Assembly: GCA_963709505.1 (NCBI GenBank)
Contig: CAVPXC010000011.1
Coordinates: 124,001 to 188,000 of the forward strand
Reading direction: 5' to 3'
DNA from: CAVPXC01 sp963709505
GTDB taxonomy: Bacteria; Chloroflexota; Anaerolineae; JAAEKA01
Length of the DNA stretch: 64,000 nucleotides
Below the pieces are notes generated by a model, which was not told where the DNA came from, searched no databases, and saw nothing but the letters and a program-made list of their open reading frames with translations. Within the stretch, counting starts at the first letter, position 1. The number at the start of each line of letters is the position of its first letter. Of this stretch, positions 35,353 through 44,400 are shown piece after piece. The translations under genes and the position numbers were made by a program.

Positions 35353-36020
35353 CTTCAGGCACGAGCAGCACACCCAGAAACAACCACGAGCCCAGGCGCG
35401 GAGCAATGAGACAGGTGTTCTTGCCGATGAAGCCCAGGCCGGCTTCGGCCGCCCAGCTGCGTTCGAGCACAGGACCGGTATCGACATAAGCGCGACCGAG
35501 GTTTGTTCGTCCAGTTGCGGCCCGGATCGTCGCATCCAACTCGAAGAGCAGTGGCTTGAGCGCCTCATGGTAGTCGTTACCCCTGGCGTAAGCTGCGATC
35601 CTGCCGCGGGACGGATCGTCCTGCAGGGCGGCCCCCGCGGACGCGGGGGCGGATCCTGGCTGAAATAGCTTGCACCCAGCACGATGATCGACTGTGCTTC
35701 GGGCCAGGCCATGCGCGGATCGGCGCGCTCCGCAGTGCGACGGGCCAGGTAGGCCATCTCGCCATCGTAGCCGGCCGCCAGCCAGTTTTGAAACCGGTCG
35801 ATATCCGGGACTCGGTCCGGCTGGCGCGACCCCGACGAAGTCAAAGCCCAGGCCGAAGGCCGCGTCTCTCACCAGTTGCGCCAACTTGGCTGGCTCCATT
35901 GGATCACCTCGGGGCACGTGCTGCCTGATTGCGGACGCGAGACCAAGACAAACGCTGGCTGCCGGGATATCATGCCAGAAGCCGGCGGACTTGTCAAGAC
36001 GCCTCCTCCGGAAAGTGCAA

Positions 36021-36050
36021 AGCCGCCGCTTACACCAGTAAGCGACGGCT
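36021..36050 (-). terminator. Hairpin terminator downstream of the 36097-37323 gene
   Basis: AGCCGCCGCTTAC (36021-36033) pairs with GTAAGCGACGGCT (36038-36050) with one mismatch and a 4-base loop. On the minus strand it is followed by TTGCACTTT, and it sits 47 bases after the stop of the membrane protein and before queG. Confidence 0.6.
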
Positions 36051-36096
36051 CTGTGGGTTCGAAGGAACGAGTAAAATCACCTGGCAGATCGTGCTA

Positions 36097-37323
36097 TCAC
36101 GCGGCAGGCGGGATCATTAGGCTTTCGAGTTTCTGTAGCGTTGGGTTGTCCAGACGGTTGTCCTTGGCGCGCATGCGTAAAAGCGCCTTTAGGCCGTCGG
36201 GTTTGATCACTGGAACTGCCGGGTTCTTGAGCTCGAGTTGTACGTTGGGATTGGCGAACAACACCAGTGGTTGTACATCGACGGTCACATCGGAGGCTTG
36301 TTGTGTCAGGAACTTTTGCACCTTTTCGGCATCCGCCACAGCGTCCGCCGACGGGTTGCCGATGCCTTCGTTGCTGAAGGCCAGGAGGAAGGTCAGCCGC
36401 CCGCCCTTTTGTTGCCACTTGTCGCCGGTGTTAGTAACCTTTCCACCATGCTCTCGCACGGCAAAGGTGTAGATCCCGCTTGGACCCATAAACACGTAGG
36501 CGGCAGGCGTCGAATAGATGTGCAGCGAGTAGCGATCGTCGAAGCCCTTGAGTTCCTTTGCAATCCGTTCGTCGGGCCGTGGGCTACGGCCAAAGCGCCG
36601 CGTGTTGTAGCCGCCGATGCTGGCTAGGATAAAGCCCAGGACCAGCGAGCCGATTGTGGCGATCAGCGCCCAGCGATAGTTCGAATTGGTCGTCTGAACC
36701 ATGAGCAGCGCGCTCAGTTCCGCACCATGTACCGGCGCCATGACTTTCTTGTCGAAAGTCTGGAAAGCCGCCGACTCGACGGGCGGAGCAAACCGGTTGA
36801 TCTTCTGATTCGGCCAGCCCTGTTGGACCCCGGACCAGGCAACCACTTTCGTGGAAAGGAGCTTGCTGAGCTGATCCATCGAGACGCCTTCAGGGCCTAT
36901 CCAGGTGTTCAGTGGTGATGCAAGCACGACAACCGCGTTGGCCCCGTCGACGATCGGGTATGTACCCGCACTCAACGTCTTATCCGTAGGGCTGACACCG
37001 TCGATCGGCAGGACTCGTGGCAGGGCGGGTTGTTTGGTTTTGGGCTGCAAGGTCGGGCTATCGGCCGAAGCAGGTACGACGGGCTGCTGCTGGTTGACGA
37101 TCAGCTGATAGGCGGCATAGTCCATGAAGGCGACCGCATTTCTGTCTTTTGCCACGCTTGACACGATCTGTTCGTTGTTGTCCACCAGGCGCGTAAAGGT
37201 GCCTGGATTGGATCGGAAACTGATGACCATGCCAACCGCCAGGACGGCCATGCCGCCCCATTGGGTGTACTTGCCGATCTGTGCTCGGCGTTTGATGAAT
37301 TTCTCGTTGGTGTAGACGCGCAT
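36097..37323 (-). CDS. Two-helix membrane protein with a PstS-like extracytoplasmic insert and cytoplasmic NERD-like domain
   Basis: 408 residues. Helix one is at about 22-40 (WGGMAVLAVGMVISF) and helix two at about 218-240 (ALIATIGSLVLGFILASIGGY). Between them about 175 residues contain a segment like phosphate-binding proteins: VVVLASPLNTW, then SMDQLSKLLSTKVVAWSGV and a proline-rich end. After helix two the chain continues with FGRSPRPDERIAKELKGFDDRY and a beta-rich domain related to NERD-like proteins of Chloroflexota (GIYTFAVREHGGKV, FLTQQASDVTVDVQPLVLF). It lies six bases after fabF on the same strand, so it is probably in the lipid operon. Function is unknown. Confidence 0.55.
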   Translation of the reverse strand: MRVYTNEKFIKRRAQIGKYTQWGGMAVLAVGMVISFRSNPGTFTRLVDNNEQIVSSVAKDRNAVAFMDYAAYQLIVNQQQPVVPASADSPTLQPKTKQPALPRVLPIDGVSPTDKTLSAGTYPIVDGANAVVVLASPLNTWIGPEGVSMDQLSKLLSTKVVAWSGVQQGWPNQKINRFAPPVESAAFQTFDKKVMAPVHGAELSALLMVQTTNSNYRWALIATIGSLVLGFILASIGGYNTRRFGRSPRPDERIAKELKGFDDRYSLHIYSTPAAYVFMGPSGIYTFAVREHGGKVTNTGDKWQQKGGRLTFLLAFSNEGIGNPSADAVADAEKVQKFLTQQASDVTVDVQPLVLFANPNVQLELKNPAVPVIKPDGLKALLRMRAKDNRLDNPTLQKLESLMIPPAA

Positions 37324-37329
37324 GATAGG

Positions 37330-38796
37330 TTATGGCCGGTACTTTCCTACGATCAGACAGGCATTTTGGCCGCCAAGGCCAAAGGAATTCGACAGGGCAA
37401 CATCAACTCGGGTCTTACGCGCGACGTTGGGCACGTAGTCCAAATCGCACTCCGGGTCTGGAGTGTGTAGGTTAATCGTCGGGTGGATGGTGTCGGTGTA
37501 GACTGAATAGACGCATGCCATCGCTTCCACTGCGCCGGCGCCGCCGAACAGGTGGCCGATCATGGACTTGGTGGAACTGATCGGGATCTCATAGGCGCGC
37601 GGTCCGAAGACATCTTTGATGCCTTTGGTCTCGTGGGCGTCGCCCAGCGGCGTGCCTGCGGCATGAGCGTTGATGTAGTCGATATCGGATGGTTCCATCC
37701 CCGCATCGGCCAGGGCTGAACGCATGCACAGGGCTGCGCCCTTAGCCTCGGGATCGGGTGCGGCGATGTTGTAGGCATCGGCCGACTCGCCCCAGCCCAA
37801 GATCTCGGCGTAAATGCGTGCGCCGCGTGCCAGCGCGTGCTCGAGGCTTTCCAGCACGAAGATCGCCGTGCCTTCGCCGATGACGAAACCATCGCGCGTG
37901 GCGTCAAAGGGCCGGCCTGCGTGCGACGGAACCTCGTTCTGTGTGGTGGCAGCGCGCATGGCCTCGAAGGTCGCAAAGAACAAGTCCGATATCATCGCCT
38001 CGGACCCGCCCGCTAACATGACGTCGGCCGCGCCGCGTCGGATCTCCTCGGTGGCAACACCGATGGCCTGGGTACCGGCCGCACAGGCCGTCACGACAGT
38101 GTTAAGCGGACCGCGGCAACCGAAGGTGTTGCTCAGGTGGAAGGCCGGCATGTTGGGCAGGCCGTTGATGGTGTCGACCGGCCGGACGCGAAGCTTCTTT
38201 GACTCTCCGCTTGAGCGCATTAAGTCGACGAACATATCTTGCCCGCCAACCCCTGTGCCGAGCACCACACCCATGCGCGTGGGATCTTCATGGGTCAAAT
38301 CAAGACCGGAGTCCTCGACTGCCTCATAGCCGGCAACGACGCTGATCTGCGAGCAGCGCGCCATGCGGCGAGCCTCTTTGCGTGGAATGCGCACTTCTGG
38401 GTCGAAGCCTTTGATCTCTCCGCCCACCTGGCTGTCGTATGGGCTGATGTCGAACTGCGTCACTCGGGTCACACCGGAGCGGCCGGCCACAAAGGCCTCC
38501 CAGGATTCTTTGGCTGTATTAGCCACCGGCGTGAGCGCGCCGATGCCGGTGATGACGACGCGGCGGCGCTTACGCTGGGCGATGCCGTTGACGGCCGAGG
38601 CCAGTGCGGCCAGTAGCTCATTTTCGTTTGCTAAGGCCGACAGGTCGGCATTCTGATAGCCATCCAGCTCTTGCAGCTCCGTAAGCAGAGCAAAGCGCAG
38701 GTTGACAGGGACTCGTTGAAGGGACTCTCGTAGGTTTGTCATTGGCGGTATCTCGTTACATCCTTGTGTGTTGTTACTCAGACTCGAGGTCTTCAT
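37330..38796 (-). CDS. fabF: Beta-ketoacyl-ACP synthase II with an N-terminal extension
   Basis: 488 residues if started at the ATG at 38796, which has GGAG six bases upstream; an ATG at 38742 gives 470 and one at 38850 gives 506. The thiolase-fold enzyme begins at RRRVVITGIGALTP and has the catalytic triad Cys in VTACAAGTQAIG, His in NAHAAGTPLGD and His in SMIGHLFGGAG. Usual FabF proteins are about 410 residues, so roughly 60-70 extra N-terminal residues (LQRVPVNLRFALLTELQELD) precede the enzyme; their role is unknown. It elongates fatty acids by condensing acyl groups with malonyl-ACP. The position downstream of plsX is classical. Confidence 0.9.
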   Translation of the reverse strand: MKTSSLSNNTQGCNEIPPMTNLRESLQRVPVNLRFALLTELQELDGYQNADLSALANENELLAALASAVNGIAQRKRRRVVITGIGALTPVANTAKESWEAFVAGRSGVTRVTQFDISPYDSQVGGEIKGFDPEVRIPRKEARRMARCSQISVVAGYEAVEDSGLDLTHEDPTRMGVVLGTGVGGQDMFVDLMRSSGESKKLRVRPVDTINGLPNMPAFHLSNTFGCRGPLNTVVTACAAGTQAIGVATEEIRRGAADVMLAGGSEAMISDLFFATFEAMRAATTQNEVPSHAGRPFDATRDGFVIGEGTAIFVLESLEHALARGARIYAEILGWGESADAYNIAAPDPEAKGAALCMRSALADAGMEPSDIDYINAHAAGTPLGDAHETKGIKDVFGPRAYEIPISSTKSMIGHLFGGAGAVEAMACVYSVYTDTIHPTINLHTPDPECDLDYVPNVARKTRVDVALSNSFGLGGQNACLIVGKYRP

Positions 38797-38839
38797 CACG
38801 ATCTCCGATTTCTTCTGAAAAATCGGAAGTCTGCTCTTT

Positions 38840-39872
38840 TCATTCCGCATCCAAAATCACCGCAGGACGCTCCATCAGGCCGGTGCGGATTTTGCCCGTC
38901 ACGTCGGCCAGGACAGCCTCGCGGGCGACTTTGATTGCGCTGCGGACGGCGCGCCCGTTGGAGCGCCCGTGTCCAATAATGCATACGTGGTTGAGGCCCA
39001 GTAGCACGGCCCCACCATACTCAGCATAATCAAGTTTCTTGGCCGCCAGCGCGGAATGCTGGCTTGGCCAACGCAGCGCCGATCTTGGCCTGTGGCCGGC
39101 TCATGATCTCGGACCGTAGGGTATCGAGGATCAGGGAGGCCACACCCTCGCTCAGCTTGAGCATGACGTTACCGGTGAAGCCATCGGTGACTACGACATC
39201 AGCCAGGCCGGCAGGCACGTCCCGTCCCTCGACGTTGCCGATGAAATTCAACCCGGGGGTCGCCTTGATCAGCTCATAGGCCTGGCGGACGGGGATATTG
39301 CCCTTACCTTCTTCCTCCCCGATGGAAACGATCCCAACACGCGGGTTGGCCAGGCCGAGCACACTCTCGGCATAGATGCTGCCCATCACGGCGAACTGCT
39401 GAAGATAGGCCGGTTTCCAATCGGTATTGGCGCCGATGTCCATGAAGAAGCAAGAGCCGGTCTTGGTGGGAAGCATTGTGGCCAGGGCCGGCCGGTGAAT
39501 GCGTCGTTGGCCGTCGACCTTGATGCGGCCCAGCACGAGGAGGGCAATCGCCAGCGTGGCGCCGGTATTGCCGGCGGTGACGAAAGCGTCGGCCTCGCCG
39601 GCTTTGACCAGGCGCATGCCGACGTGCATGCACGAGTTCGGCTTGCCGCGCACCACCTCGCTAGGCTTGTCCTCCATCTCGATGACCTCGTCGGCGTGCA
39701 CCACCGACAGAGGCAGGCCGTTGGTGTCGTGTTTGGCCAGCTCCTGGCGGATGACGTTTTCGCGGCCCACGAGCACCACCGGAACGTCGAACTCGCGCGC
39801 GGCCATCACCGCGCCTTCTACGGTGGCGGCTGGGGCGTAGTCGCCGCCCATGGCATCTAGGACGATTTTCAT
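38840..39872 (-). CDS. plsX: Phosphate acyltransferase PlsX (one frameshift)
   Basis: 344 residues after removing one base; the uninterrupted frame stops at 39030, losing the last 66 residues. The start MKIVLDAMGGDYAP is diagnostic. GNTGATLAIALL, MDIGANTDWKPAYLQQFA and VVTDGFTGNVMLKL follow. After an extra C near 39053 the correct frame gives KKLDYAEYGGAVLLGLN and CIIGHGRSNGRAVRSAI, the normal PlsX end. It converts acyl-ACP to acyl-phosphate for phospholipid synthesis. It overlaps degV by four bases and precedes fabF by 43. Confidence 0.9.
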
Positions 39873-40726
39873 AGCTCGACCTGCAATGCGCCCAAGGCGA
39901 TCACGCCCGGCCCGGCCTGGGCGGCCAGCACGGGGCCTAGCTCCACGACAATCAACTCCTGCACGTTCAACGCCTGACGCACCGCAGGTTCAAACGCCTT
40001 GGCCTCGTCGGGCACGTTGGCGTTGACAATGGCGATGCGCACCGGGCTGTCGCCAACGTGTTTGCGCACGAGGTCGATCAGCGCAGCCTTGGCGCTTTTG
40101 CGGCCGCGCTCTCGACCTATCGGTTTGAGCAGGCCGTCGTCGATGATCAGCATCGGCTTGACGTTCAGCAGCGTGCCCATCATGCCCTGGACCGGCGAAA
40201 GCCGGCCGCCGGCCACCAAGTACTTGAGCGTGTCGACCGTAAACACCGTCACGATGCGCTGCGGCAGTTTGGGCAATGTCGCGACAATCTCTTCGAACGA
40301 TGCACCAGCCTGGGCCATCTCCGCCGCGATGATCGTCTGCCAGCCGCCGCCCATGGAGACGCTATTCGTGTCCCATACAAAGACGGGCACATCGTGCTCC
40401 AGCTCGGCAGTCTGCACCGCGGAATTGTGTGTGCCGCTCAGCTTGGCCGACACGGTCGTGATCACAATGCTGCTGGCGCCTTCGGCCTTGACCTGTTCGA
40501 TGGCCGCAGTGAACTGTCTTGGTGTCGGCTGGGCCGTGGTCGGCAGAGGTGCGCCCTTTGGCAACTGGGCCAACCGGCGGTAGAATTCGGACTCGACGAT
40601 ATCGACCTTGTTGAGGTAGACATCGTCGCCGAAGATGACGAGCGCCGGGCATTCGACGATACTCAGATCGCTCAGGTATGAGTCTGGGACGTTGATACTG
40701 GAGTCGCAGATGACTCGAACGGTCAT
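39869..40726 (-). CDS. DegV-family fatty-acid-binding protein
   Basis: 285 residues from the ATG at 40726; 14 upstream in-frame codons have no ribosome site. Diagnostic segments are VRVICDSSINVP at the start, PTTAQPTPRQFTAAI, the Ser/Thr-rich ITTVSAKLSGTHNSA that binds the carboxylate of the lipid, and KYLVAGGRLSP. DegV/FakB proteins deliver exogenous fatty acids to a kinase (FakA) that makes acyl-phosphate, the same intermediate PlsX produces, so its place ahead of plsX is functionally coherent. No fakA is visible here. Confidence 0.9.
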   Translation of the reverse strand: MTVRVICDSSINVPDSYLSDLSIVECPALVIFGDDVYLNKVDIVESEFYRRLAQLPKGAPLPTTAQPTPRQFTAAIEQVKAEGASSIVITTVSAKLSGTHNSAVQTAELEHDVPVFVWDTNSVSMGGGWQTIIAAEMAQAGASFEEIVATLPKLPQRIVTVFTVDTLKYLVAGGRLSPVQGMMGTLLNVKPMLIIDDGLLKPIGRERGRKSAKAALIDLVRKHVGDSPVRIAIVNANVPDEAKAFEPAVRQALNVQELIVVELGPVLAAQAGPGVIALGALQVEL

Positions 40727-40762
40727 AACTAGCCGGCCTCTCTTCCTGGACCAAACACACAT

Positions 40763-40798
40763 CGGCACGCCATCCTCTCATCGACAGATGGCGTGCCG
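40763..40798 (-). promoter_or_regulatory. Perfect 12-bp inverted repeat in the leader of the degV-plsX-fabF operon
   Basis: CGGCACGCCATC (40763-40774) and GATGGCGTGCCG (40787-40798) enclose 12 bases, 37 bases upstream of degV. A TATAGT on the minus strand lies just before it, so it would fall at the transcript start: an operator or leader hairpin. No strong -35 is seen. The rest of the 338-base gap to 41064 holds only the next hairpin. Confidence 0.45.
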
Positions 40799-40985
40799 TA
40801 CTCACTATAAAACACGGCGCCGGTCCACAAGTTGCGGTGGTCCGTGCGCCTCAGTCTCAGTACCAGTATCCACAGTCTGGTAATTCTGTCAAGACCCAGG
40901 GCTCCTTGTGCAAGGTGGAACAGATGTGGTACAACGGCTGAAACCTCGCAGGCCCTGTTGCGTATTAAGAGGTGAGAGTTAACAC

Positions 40986-41017
40986 GACCTCCGAGGTCTT
41001 CCGAGACCTCGGAGGTC
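40986..41017. repeat. Perfect 14-bp hairpin upstream of pspC gene
   Basis: GACCTCCGAGGTCT (40986-40999), four bases, AGACCTCGGAGGTC (41004-41017). Each arm is itself nearly palindromic around CCGAGG. It lies 47 bases before the PspC start; it may stabilise or control that mRNA, or separate the divergent operons. Confidence 0.5.
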
Positions 41018-41063
41018 TGTCCGGCAACTCGATTTGAATCAAACACAAACAGGAGAACACCTC

Positions 41064-41297
41064 ATGGAAAAGCGTCTCTATCGTTCCCGCAACGACCGCG
41101 TGATCTCTGGCGTATGCAGTGGAATCGGCACCTACTTGAAGATCGACCCGACCGTGGTCCGCGTCGTGGCCGCACTGCTATTGCTGATGTCCTTCGGTAC
41201 GATGATTCTCATCTACTTGGTGCTGGCGTTGATCATCCCTCAGGAGCCGATGCAGCTGCCGGCGACACGCCCCGAGGCGGATGTCGTCCAAAAATGA
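41064..41297 (+). CDS. PspC-domain membrane protein
   Basis: 77 residues from the ATG at 41064 (AGGAG at 41051-41055). The whole protein is one PspC domain: KRLYRSRNDRVISGVCSGIG, YLKIDPTVVRVVAALLLL and one or two membrane helices ending in LALIIP. PspC proteins respond to envelope stress or regulate phage-shock functions; short single-domain forms are common and their role is poorly defined. It overlaps the aminotransferase start by ATGA. Confidence 0.85.
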   Translation: MEKRLYRSRNDRVISGVCSGIGTYLKIDPTVVRVVAALLLLMSFGTMILIYLVLALIIPQEPMQLPATRPEADVVQK

Positions 41298-42614
41298 TCG
41301 ATCTGCCCCGTTTACACGCCGGCATCCCGGCGTTGGCCCACAGCATCTATCTGAACACCGGCACTTTCGGCCCGATGCCCACCGGCCGTAGCTGACGAGA
41401 TTCGCCGCGTCTACGGCGAGATCGAGCGACAAGGCACGTTTTCGCCGGCCATCTTCTGGCAGATGGAACTGGAGGGCTTCGAGGCGGTCCGGGGCCAGGT
41501 GGCCACGCTGCTGCACGCCCAGGCGGCCGAGATCGCGCTGACGCGCAACGTCACCGATGGCATCAACATCGTGCTGCACGGGTTGGACTGGCAGGCAGGG
41601 GATGAGGTCATCCTCACCGATCATGAGCACCCCAGCGGCACGGTGCCGTGGCTGGCGCTGGCCGAGCGAGCGGGAGTGCAGCTGCGCTGGCTGGAGCTAG
41701 TCGACGACGCCGACGAGATCGTCGCGCGCTTCGAGCGGCTGCTGGGGCCGCGCACGCGGCTGGCGCAGCTGAGCCACGTCTCCTGCCTGACGGGCCTGCG
41801 TTTACCCATCGAGCGGCTATGCATGCTTGCCCGCCAGGCGGGCGTGTTGACCCTGGTGGACGGCGCGCACGCCGAAGGGCAGTTTGCGGTCGACGTGGCC
41901 GCGTTGGGCTGCGATTTCTACGCGGCGTGCGGCCATAAGTGGCTGCTCGGCCCGCAGGGCGTTGGCATGCTGTTCGTGCGCGGCGACCACATCGAGCGGC
42001 TGCGGCCGATGTGGCTGGGCTGGGACGTGGCGCAGCCCTTCGATCGGGTCAACCGCAGCTACCAACTGCAAAGCACCGCCGCGCGCTTCGAGCAAAGCAC
42101 GCGCGCCTGGCCTCTGTACCTGGCTTTCGGCAAGGCCGTGGAGCACATCGAAGGCATCGGCTTGGCCGCGATCGAGGCGCGTGTGCACTCGTTGCGACGC
42201 CAGTTTATTGCGGATCTGTCCTCTATTCCCGGCGTCACCGTGCTCAGCCCGGTGGACCCGAGCTTGGGCACGGGTCTGGTGACCGTGCGTGTGGCCGGCT
42301 GGCCCTGCGACGTCCTTCAGCAACGCCTGTGGGAGGAGCACCGCATCATCACTAACGTCATCCGCGAGTTCGACGCGCTGCGCTTTTCGTTGGCGTTTTT
42401 CACGTCAGAGCAGGAAGTGGAGATCGCGCTTGAGGCAGTGGCGGCTGCTGCTCCACCAGGGCAGAGCTTGACGCCAGTGTCGAAAGCACCGTTTTCGAGT
42501 GTTGGACCCTTCGGGTTTCGCTGGTCAAACCCGCTACTTGGTCAAAGAGCAACATCTACTCGAACCGGCAATCTGGTCAAGGGCGAGAAACCCGAAGAGC
42601 TTGCCCTGAGGTAG
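41294..42614 (+). CDS. Class V PLP aminotransferase, cysteine-desulfurase-like fold (one frameshift)
   Basis: It starts at the ATG overlapping the PspC stop: IDLPRLHAGIPALAHSIYLN, then TGTFGPMP. An extra G near 41388 (ACCGGCC) shifts the frame; afterwards ADEIRRVYGEIERQG joins on. Cofactor features include TRNVTDGINIVLHGL, DHEHPSG, VDGAHAEGQ and the PLP lysine in AACGHKWLLGPQG. The exact substrate cannot be told; relatives include isopenicillin-N-epimerase-like and selenocysteine-lyase-like enzymes. The last 45 residues are unlike the family and may be read-through after a further shift. Confidence 0.8.
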
Positions 42615-42663
42615 CCAAGGGGTCTGTCCCCAACGCGAAATGCGCCCGGAGCATGGGTCGAGG

Positions 42664-42692
42664 TTGACGGTGGTCGTGATCGATTGTACAAT
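42664..42692 (+). promoter_or_regulatory. Sigma-70 promoter of the 42762-44354 cluster
   Basis: TTGACG at 42664-42669, 17 bases, TACAAT at 42687-42692. It defines a separate transcription unit for the three overlapping or adjacent genes that follow. Confidence 0.65.
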
Positions 42693-42761
42693 GAGGCTGC
42701 ATGGAGCTAAACCGTGCAGCCTTATTTGTTTCCTTGCCGGCTAGCCCAAACCGACCTGACC

Positions 42762-43517
42762 ATGAACCAAACCGACCTATACGACTCTATTGTTCGTCGC
42801 ATCGCCGACCTCAGCGAGGATAGCCTGTTGCAGCTCTCGCACTATATCTCCTTCCTCAAATGGCAGGAGGAGCAGTGGCGCGAATGGGGCGACGAGGACT
42901 TAAGCTTTGACGCCGCGGACGGCACATCGCCGGAAATGGGCCTCCGCCAGCCGCGCTGGGTGCTGGACCTGATTGAGCAGTTCGAGCAGGCGACCATCGC
43001 TTCGACCCAGACGAGCCAGGGCATGGAGGTGTGCGTGGCGCCGGCACAATGCGGCCTGGAGCAGCGCCTGGCCATCTGGCAGCATCCGCCCATCGCGGGC
43101 GCATCGGTTGTCCAATACCAGTTCACCGTACCGGCTACCGTGGAGCGGCTGCGTTTCCGCGCTAAAGTCGGCATTCGCAACGGTTCGTTGATCGCCGAGA
43201 TGCCCGACAACTACGTTGCCTTTCGCTTCTTCGTCAATGGGCACCGGCTGTGGAGCACCACCAAGAACACCACGACCTGGGACGACGTGTCGGTAGACCT
43301 GCCGACGCTGGCCGGCGAGTACGCCACGATCCAGCTCGTGACCGACGGCCTGGGCGATTCGCGGTGGAATTGGGCCGTTTGGGGCACACCGCTTGTTGAT
43401 CGGAGAGTAGAAAAGGTAGCCGCAAAGCAGATGGCGCTGGTTGAAGAAGGATTATCGATCTCAGTTGGTCTTACTGGGTGTTGTAGGTATAATGGATTTG
43501 ATGAGTATGGTGTTTGA
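42762..43517 (+). CDS. Hypothetical protein: DUF2281-like N-terminus plus beta-sandwich (NPCBM-like) domain
   Basis: 251 residues from the ATG at 42762 (an earlier in-frame start lies in the leader). Residues 1-40 (IADLSEDSLLQLSHYISFLK) resemble the short helical DUF2281-type modules found in small regulators. Residues 85-220 form a beta-rich region: VVQYQFTVPATVERLRFRA, VAFRFFVNGHRLW, WDDVSVDLP and WNWAVWGTP, reminiscent of NPCBM/galactose-binding sandwiches. The last 20 residues may be non-native. No membrane segment. First gene of a cluster ending with a C39-like peptidase; role unknown. Confidence 0.5.
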   Translation: MNQTDLYDSIVRRIADLSEDSLLQLSHYISFLKWQEEQWREWGDEDLSFDAADGTSPEMGLRQPRWVLDLIEQFEQATIASTQTSQGMEVCVAPAQCGLEQRLAIWQHPPIAGASVVQYQFTVPATVERLRFRAKVGIRNGSLIAEMPDNYVAFRFFVNGHRLWSTTKNTTTWDDVSVDLPTLAGEYATIQLVTDGLGDSRWNWAVWGTPLVDRRVEKVAAKQMALVEEGLSISVGLTGCCRYNGFDEYGV

Positions 43518-43537
43518 GTGACGATGGAGAGGTTGCG

Positions 43538-43912
43538 ATGAGAAGTGAGATGAGCACGCCAGTCTTGCCGGAACAAGCAGAGGTTCGCTACCACATGGAG
43601 GTTACATTTCGCGTTGCGATTACTCCGTTTGTGGCACAACAGAACGCCAACGTCTACTTGCTGATGAATGTGGGAAACATGCTTAGCGCCGGCGACCCCA
43701 TCCTTTCGCTTGGGGAACATCCGTACTGGAAGGTGCCGATCTACTGTGCTTTTCCGGAGTTTGGTCGACGTGAGAAGATTGGGGACTTGGCCGTTGACGT
43801 AGACAGCGGTGCCATCCTGTTGGAAGTGTCGTATCCATCATCAGCGGAGGCCATCGAGCGCCATGCCCAGCTCGCCTATGATACTCTTACAGCATCATCG
43901 GCAAGACCATAG
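43538..43912 (+). CDS. Hypothetical beta-rich protein preceding a C39-like peptidase
   Basis: 124 residues from the ATG at 43538, with GGAGAGG upstream; a GTG at 43514 overlaps the previous gene. The sequence (YHMEVTFRVAITPFVAQQNA, SLGEHPYWKVPIYCAFPEFG, IGDLAVDVDSGAILLE) suggests a single mixed alpha/beta domain and no secretion signal. Its 3-prime end overlaps the peptidase gene by 35 bases, implying tightly coupled expression and probably a physical partnership. Confidence 0.5.
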   Translation: MRSEMSTPVLPEQAEVRYHMEVTFRVAITPFVAQQNANVYLLMNVGNMLSAGDPILSLGEHPYWKVPIYCAFPEFGRREKIGDLAVDVDSGAILLEVSYPSSAEAIERHAQLAYDTLTASSARP

Positions 43913-44354
43913 CGCCAGTTGCCTGGCAGCATGCGTCGTTATGGTCTTGAGCCACTATCGAGTGGAGATGTCCGAGGTTGAGGCACGTCGCATCCTCAAG
44001 ACCAAACCCTATTCGGGTACTCACCCAGTTAATCTTCTACGGCTCAGCGATCTAGGGTTCGATGCCTGGCCCTACGAGGGTACTGAAGCCGAGCTAAGGC
44101 AGCGGATTTCCAGCGGACTTCCGGTCATTGCGTTTTTGTGGACAGGTGCACTCAAGCATTGGGCAAGCTTAGGGGGAGTGGACTACATTCACACAGTCGT
44201 AGTGGTTGGATGCACCGAGACGATGATTTCCGTGCACGACCCTGTCATGAGCAGTGGACCTATCGAGATCTCGTGGGTCGAGTTCAAGGAATCATGGCAG
44301 TACTCCCGACAGATGATGGCGGTCATCGAAACTCACGTTGGGCGTGATGAATAA
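43878..44354 (+). CDS. C39-like papain-fold cysteine peptidase
   Basis: 158 residues from the ATG at 43878. The catalytic set is visible: Cys in QDHSASCLAACVVMVLSHY, His in DYIHTVVVVG and Asp in VHDPV. These match bacteriocin-processing C39 domains and their free-standing relatives. It has no transporter part and no signal peptide. Coupled to the preceding small gene, it may cleave that protein or another cytoplasmic substrate. Whether the system is regulatory, toxin-like or peptide-processing is not known. Confidence 0.7.
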   Translation: MILLQHHRQDHSASCLAACVVMVLSHYRVEMSEVEARRILKTKPYSGTHPVNLLRLSDLGFDAWPYEGTEAELRQRISSGLPVIAFLWTGALKHWASLGGVDYIHTVVVVGCTETMISVHDPVMSSGPIEISWVEFKESWQYSRQMMAVIETHVGRDE

Positions 44355-44400
44355 ACATACAGATAGGCCCTCCATCGTTTAGACTTGTGAGGAAAACTCT

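Larger units (their letters stand above)
34500..35899 (-). pseudogene. queG: Epoxyqueuosine reductase QueG interrupted by two heptamer-repeat insertions and frame changes
   Basis: Start at the ATG at 35899 (GAGG nearby). The cobalamin-binding half shows FDFVGVAPAG, RFQNWLAAGYDGEMAYL, IVLGASYFSQDPP, GRTNLGRAYVDTGPVLERSW and GLGFIGKNTCLI. The two 4Fe-4S clusters are in CGACTRCLDVCPTQAF and FGCDLCQVVCPWN; a HEAT-like end follows (LIRGHAAWALGQ, FVRNEIALAL). It makes the last step of tRNA queuosine synthesis. Frames change near 35840, near 35640 (beside a 9-bp GC hairpin), within the repeat at 35189-35352 (linker before the Fe-S domain), and at 34661-34709 (49 bp, inside the HEAT end). The insertions leave reading frames open because 7-base repeats encode a heptapeptide in every frame. 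Functionality is uncertain. Confidence 0.8.

Noticed and set aside
36021..36050. tRNA-like clover in the hairpin followed by GGGTTCGAAGG
   Set aside because: Only one stem forms; there is no acceptor stem, anticodon arm or CCA-compatible end.
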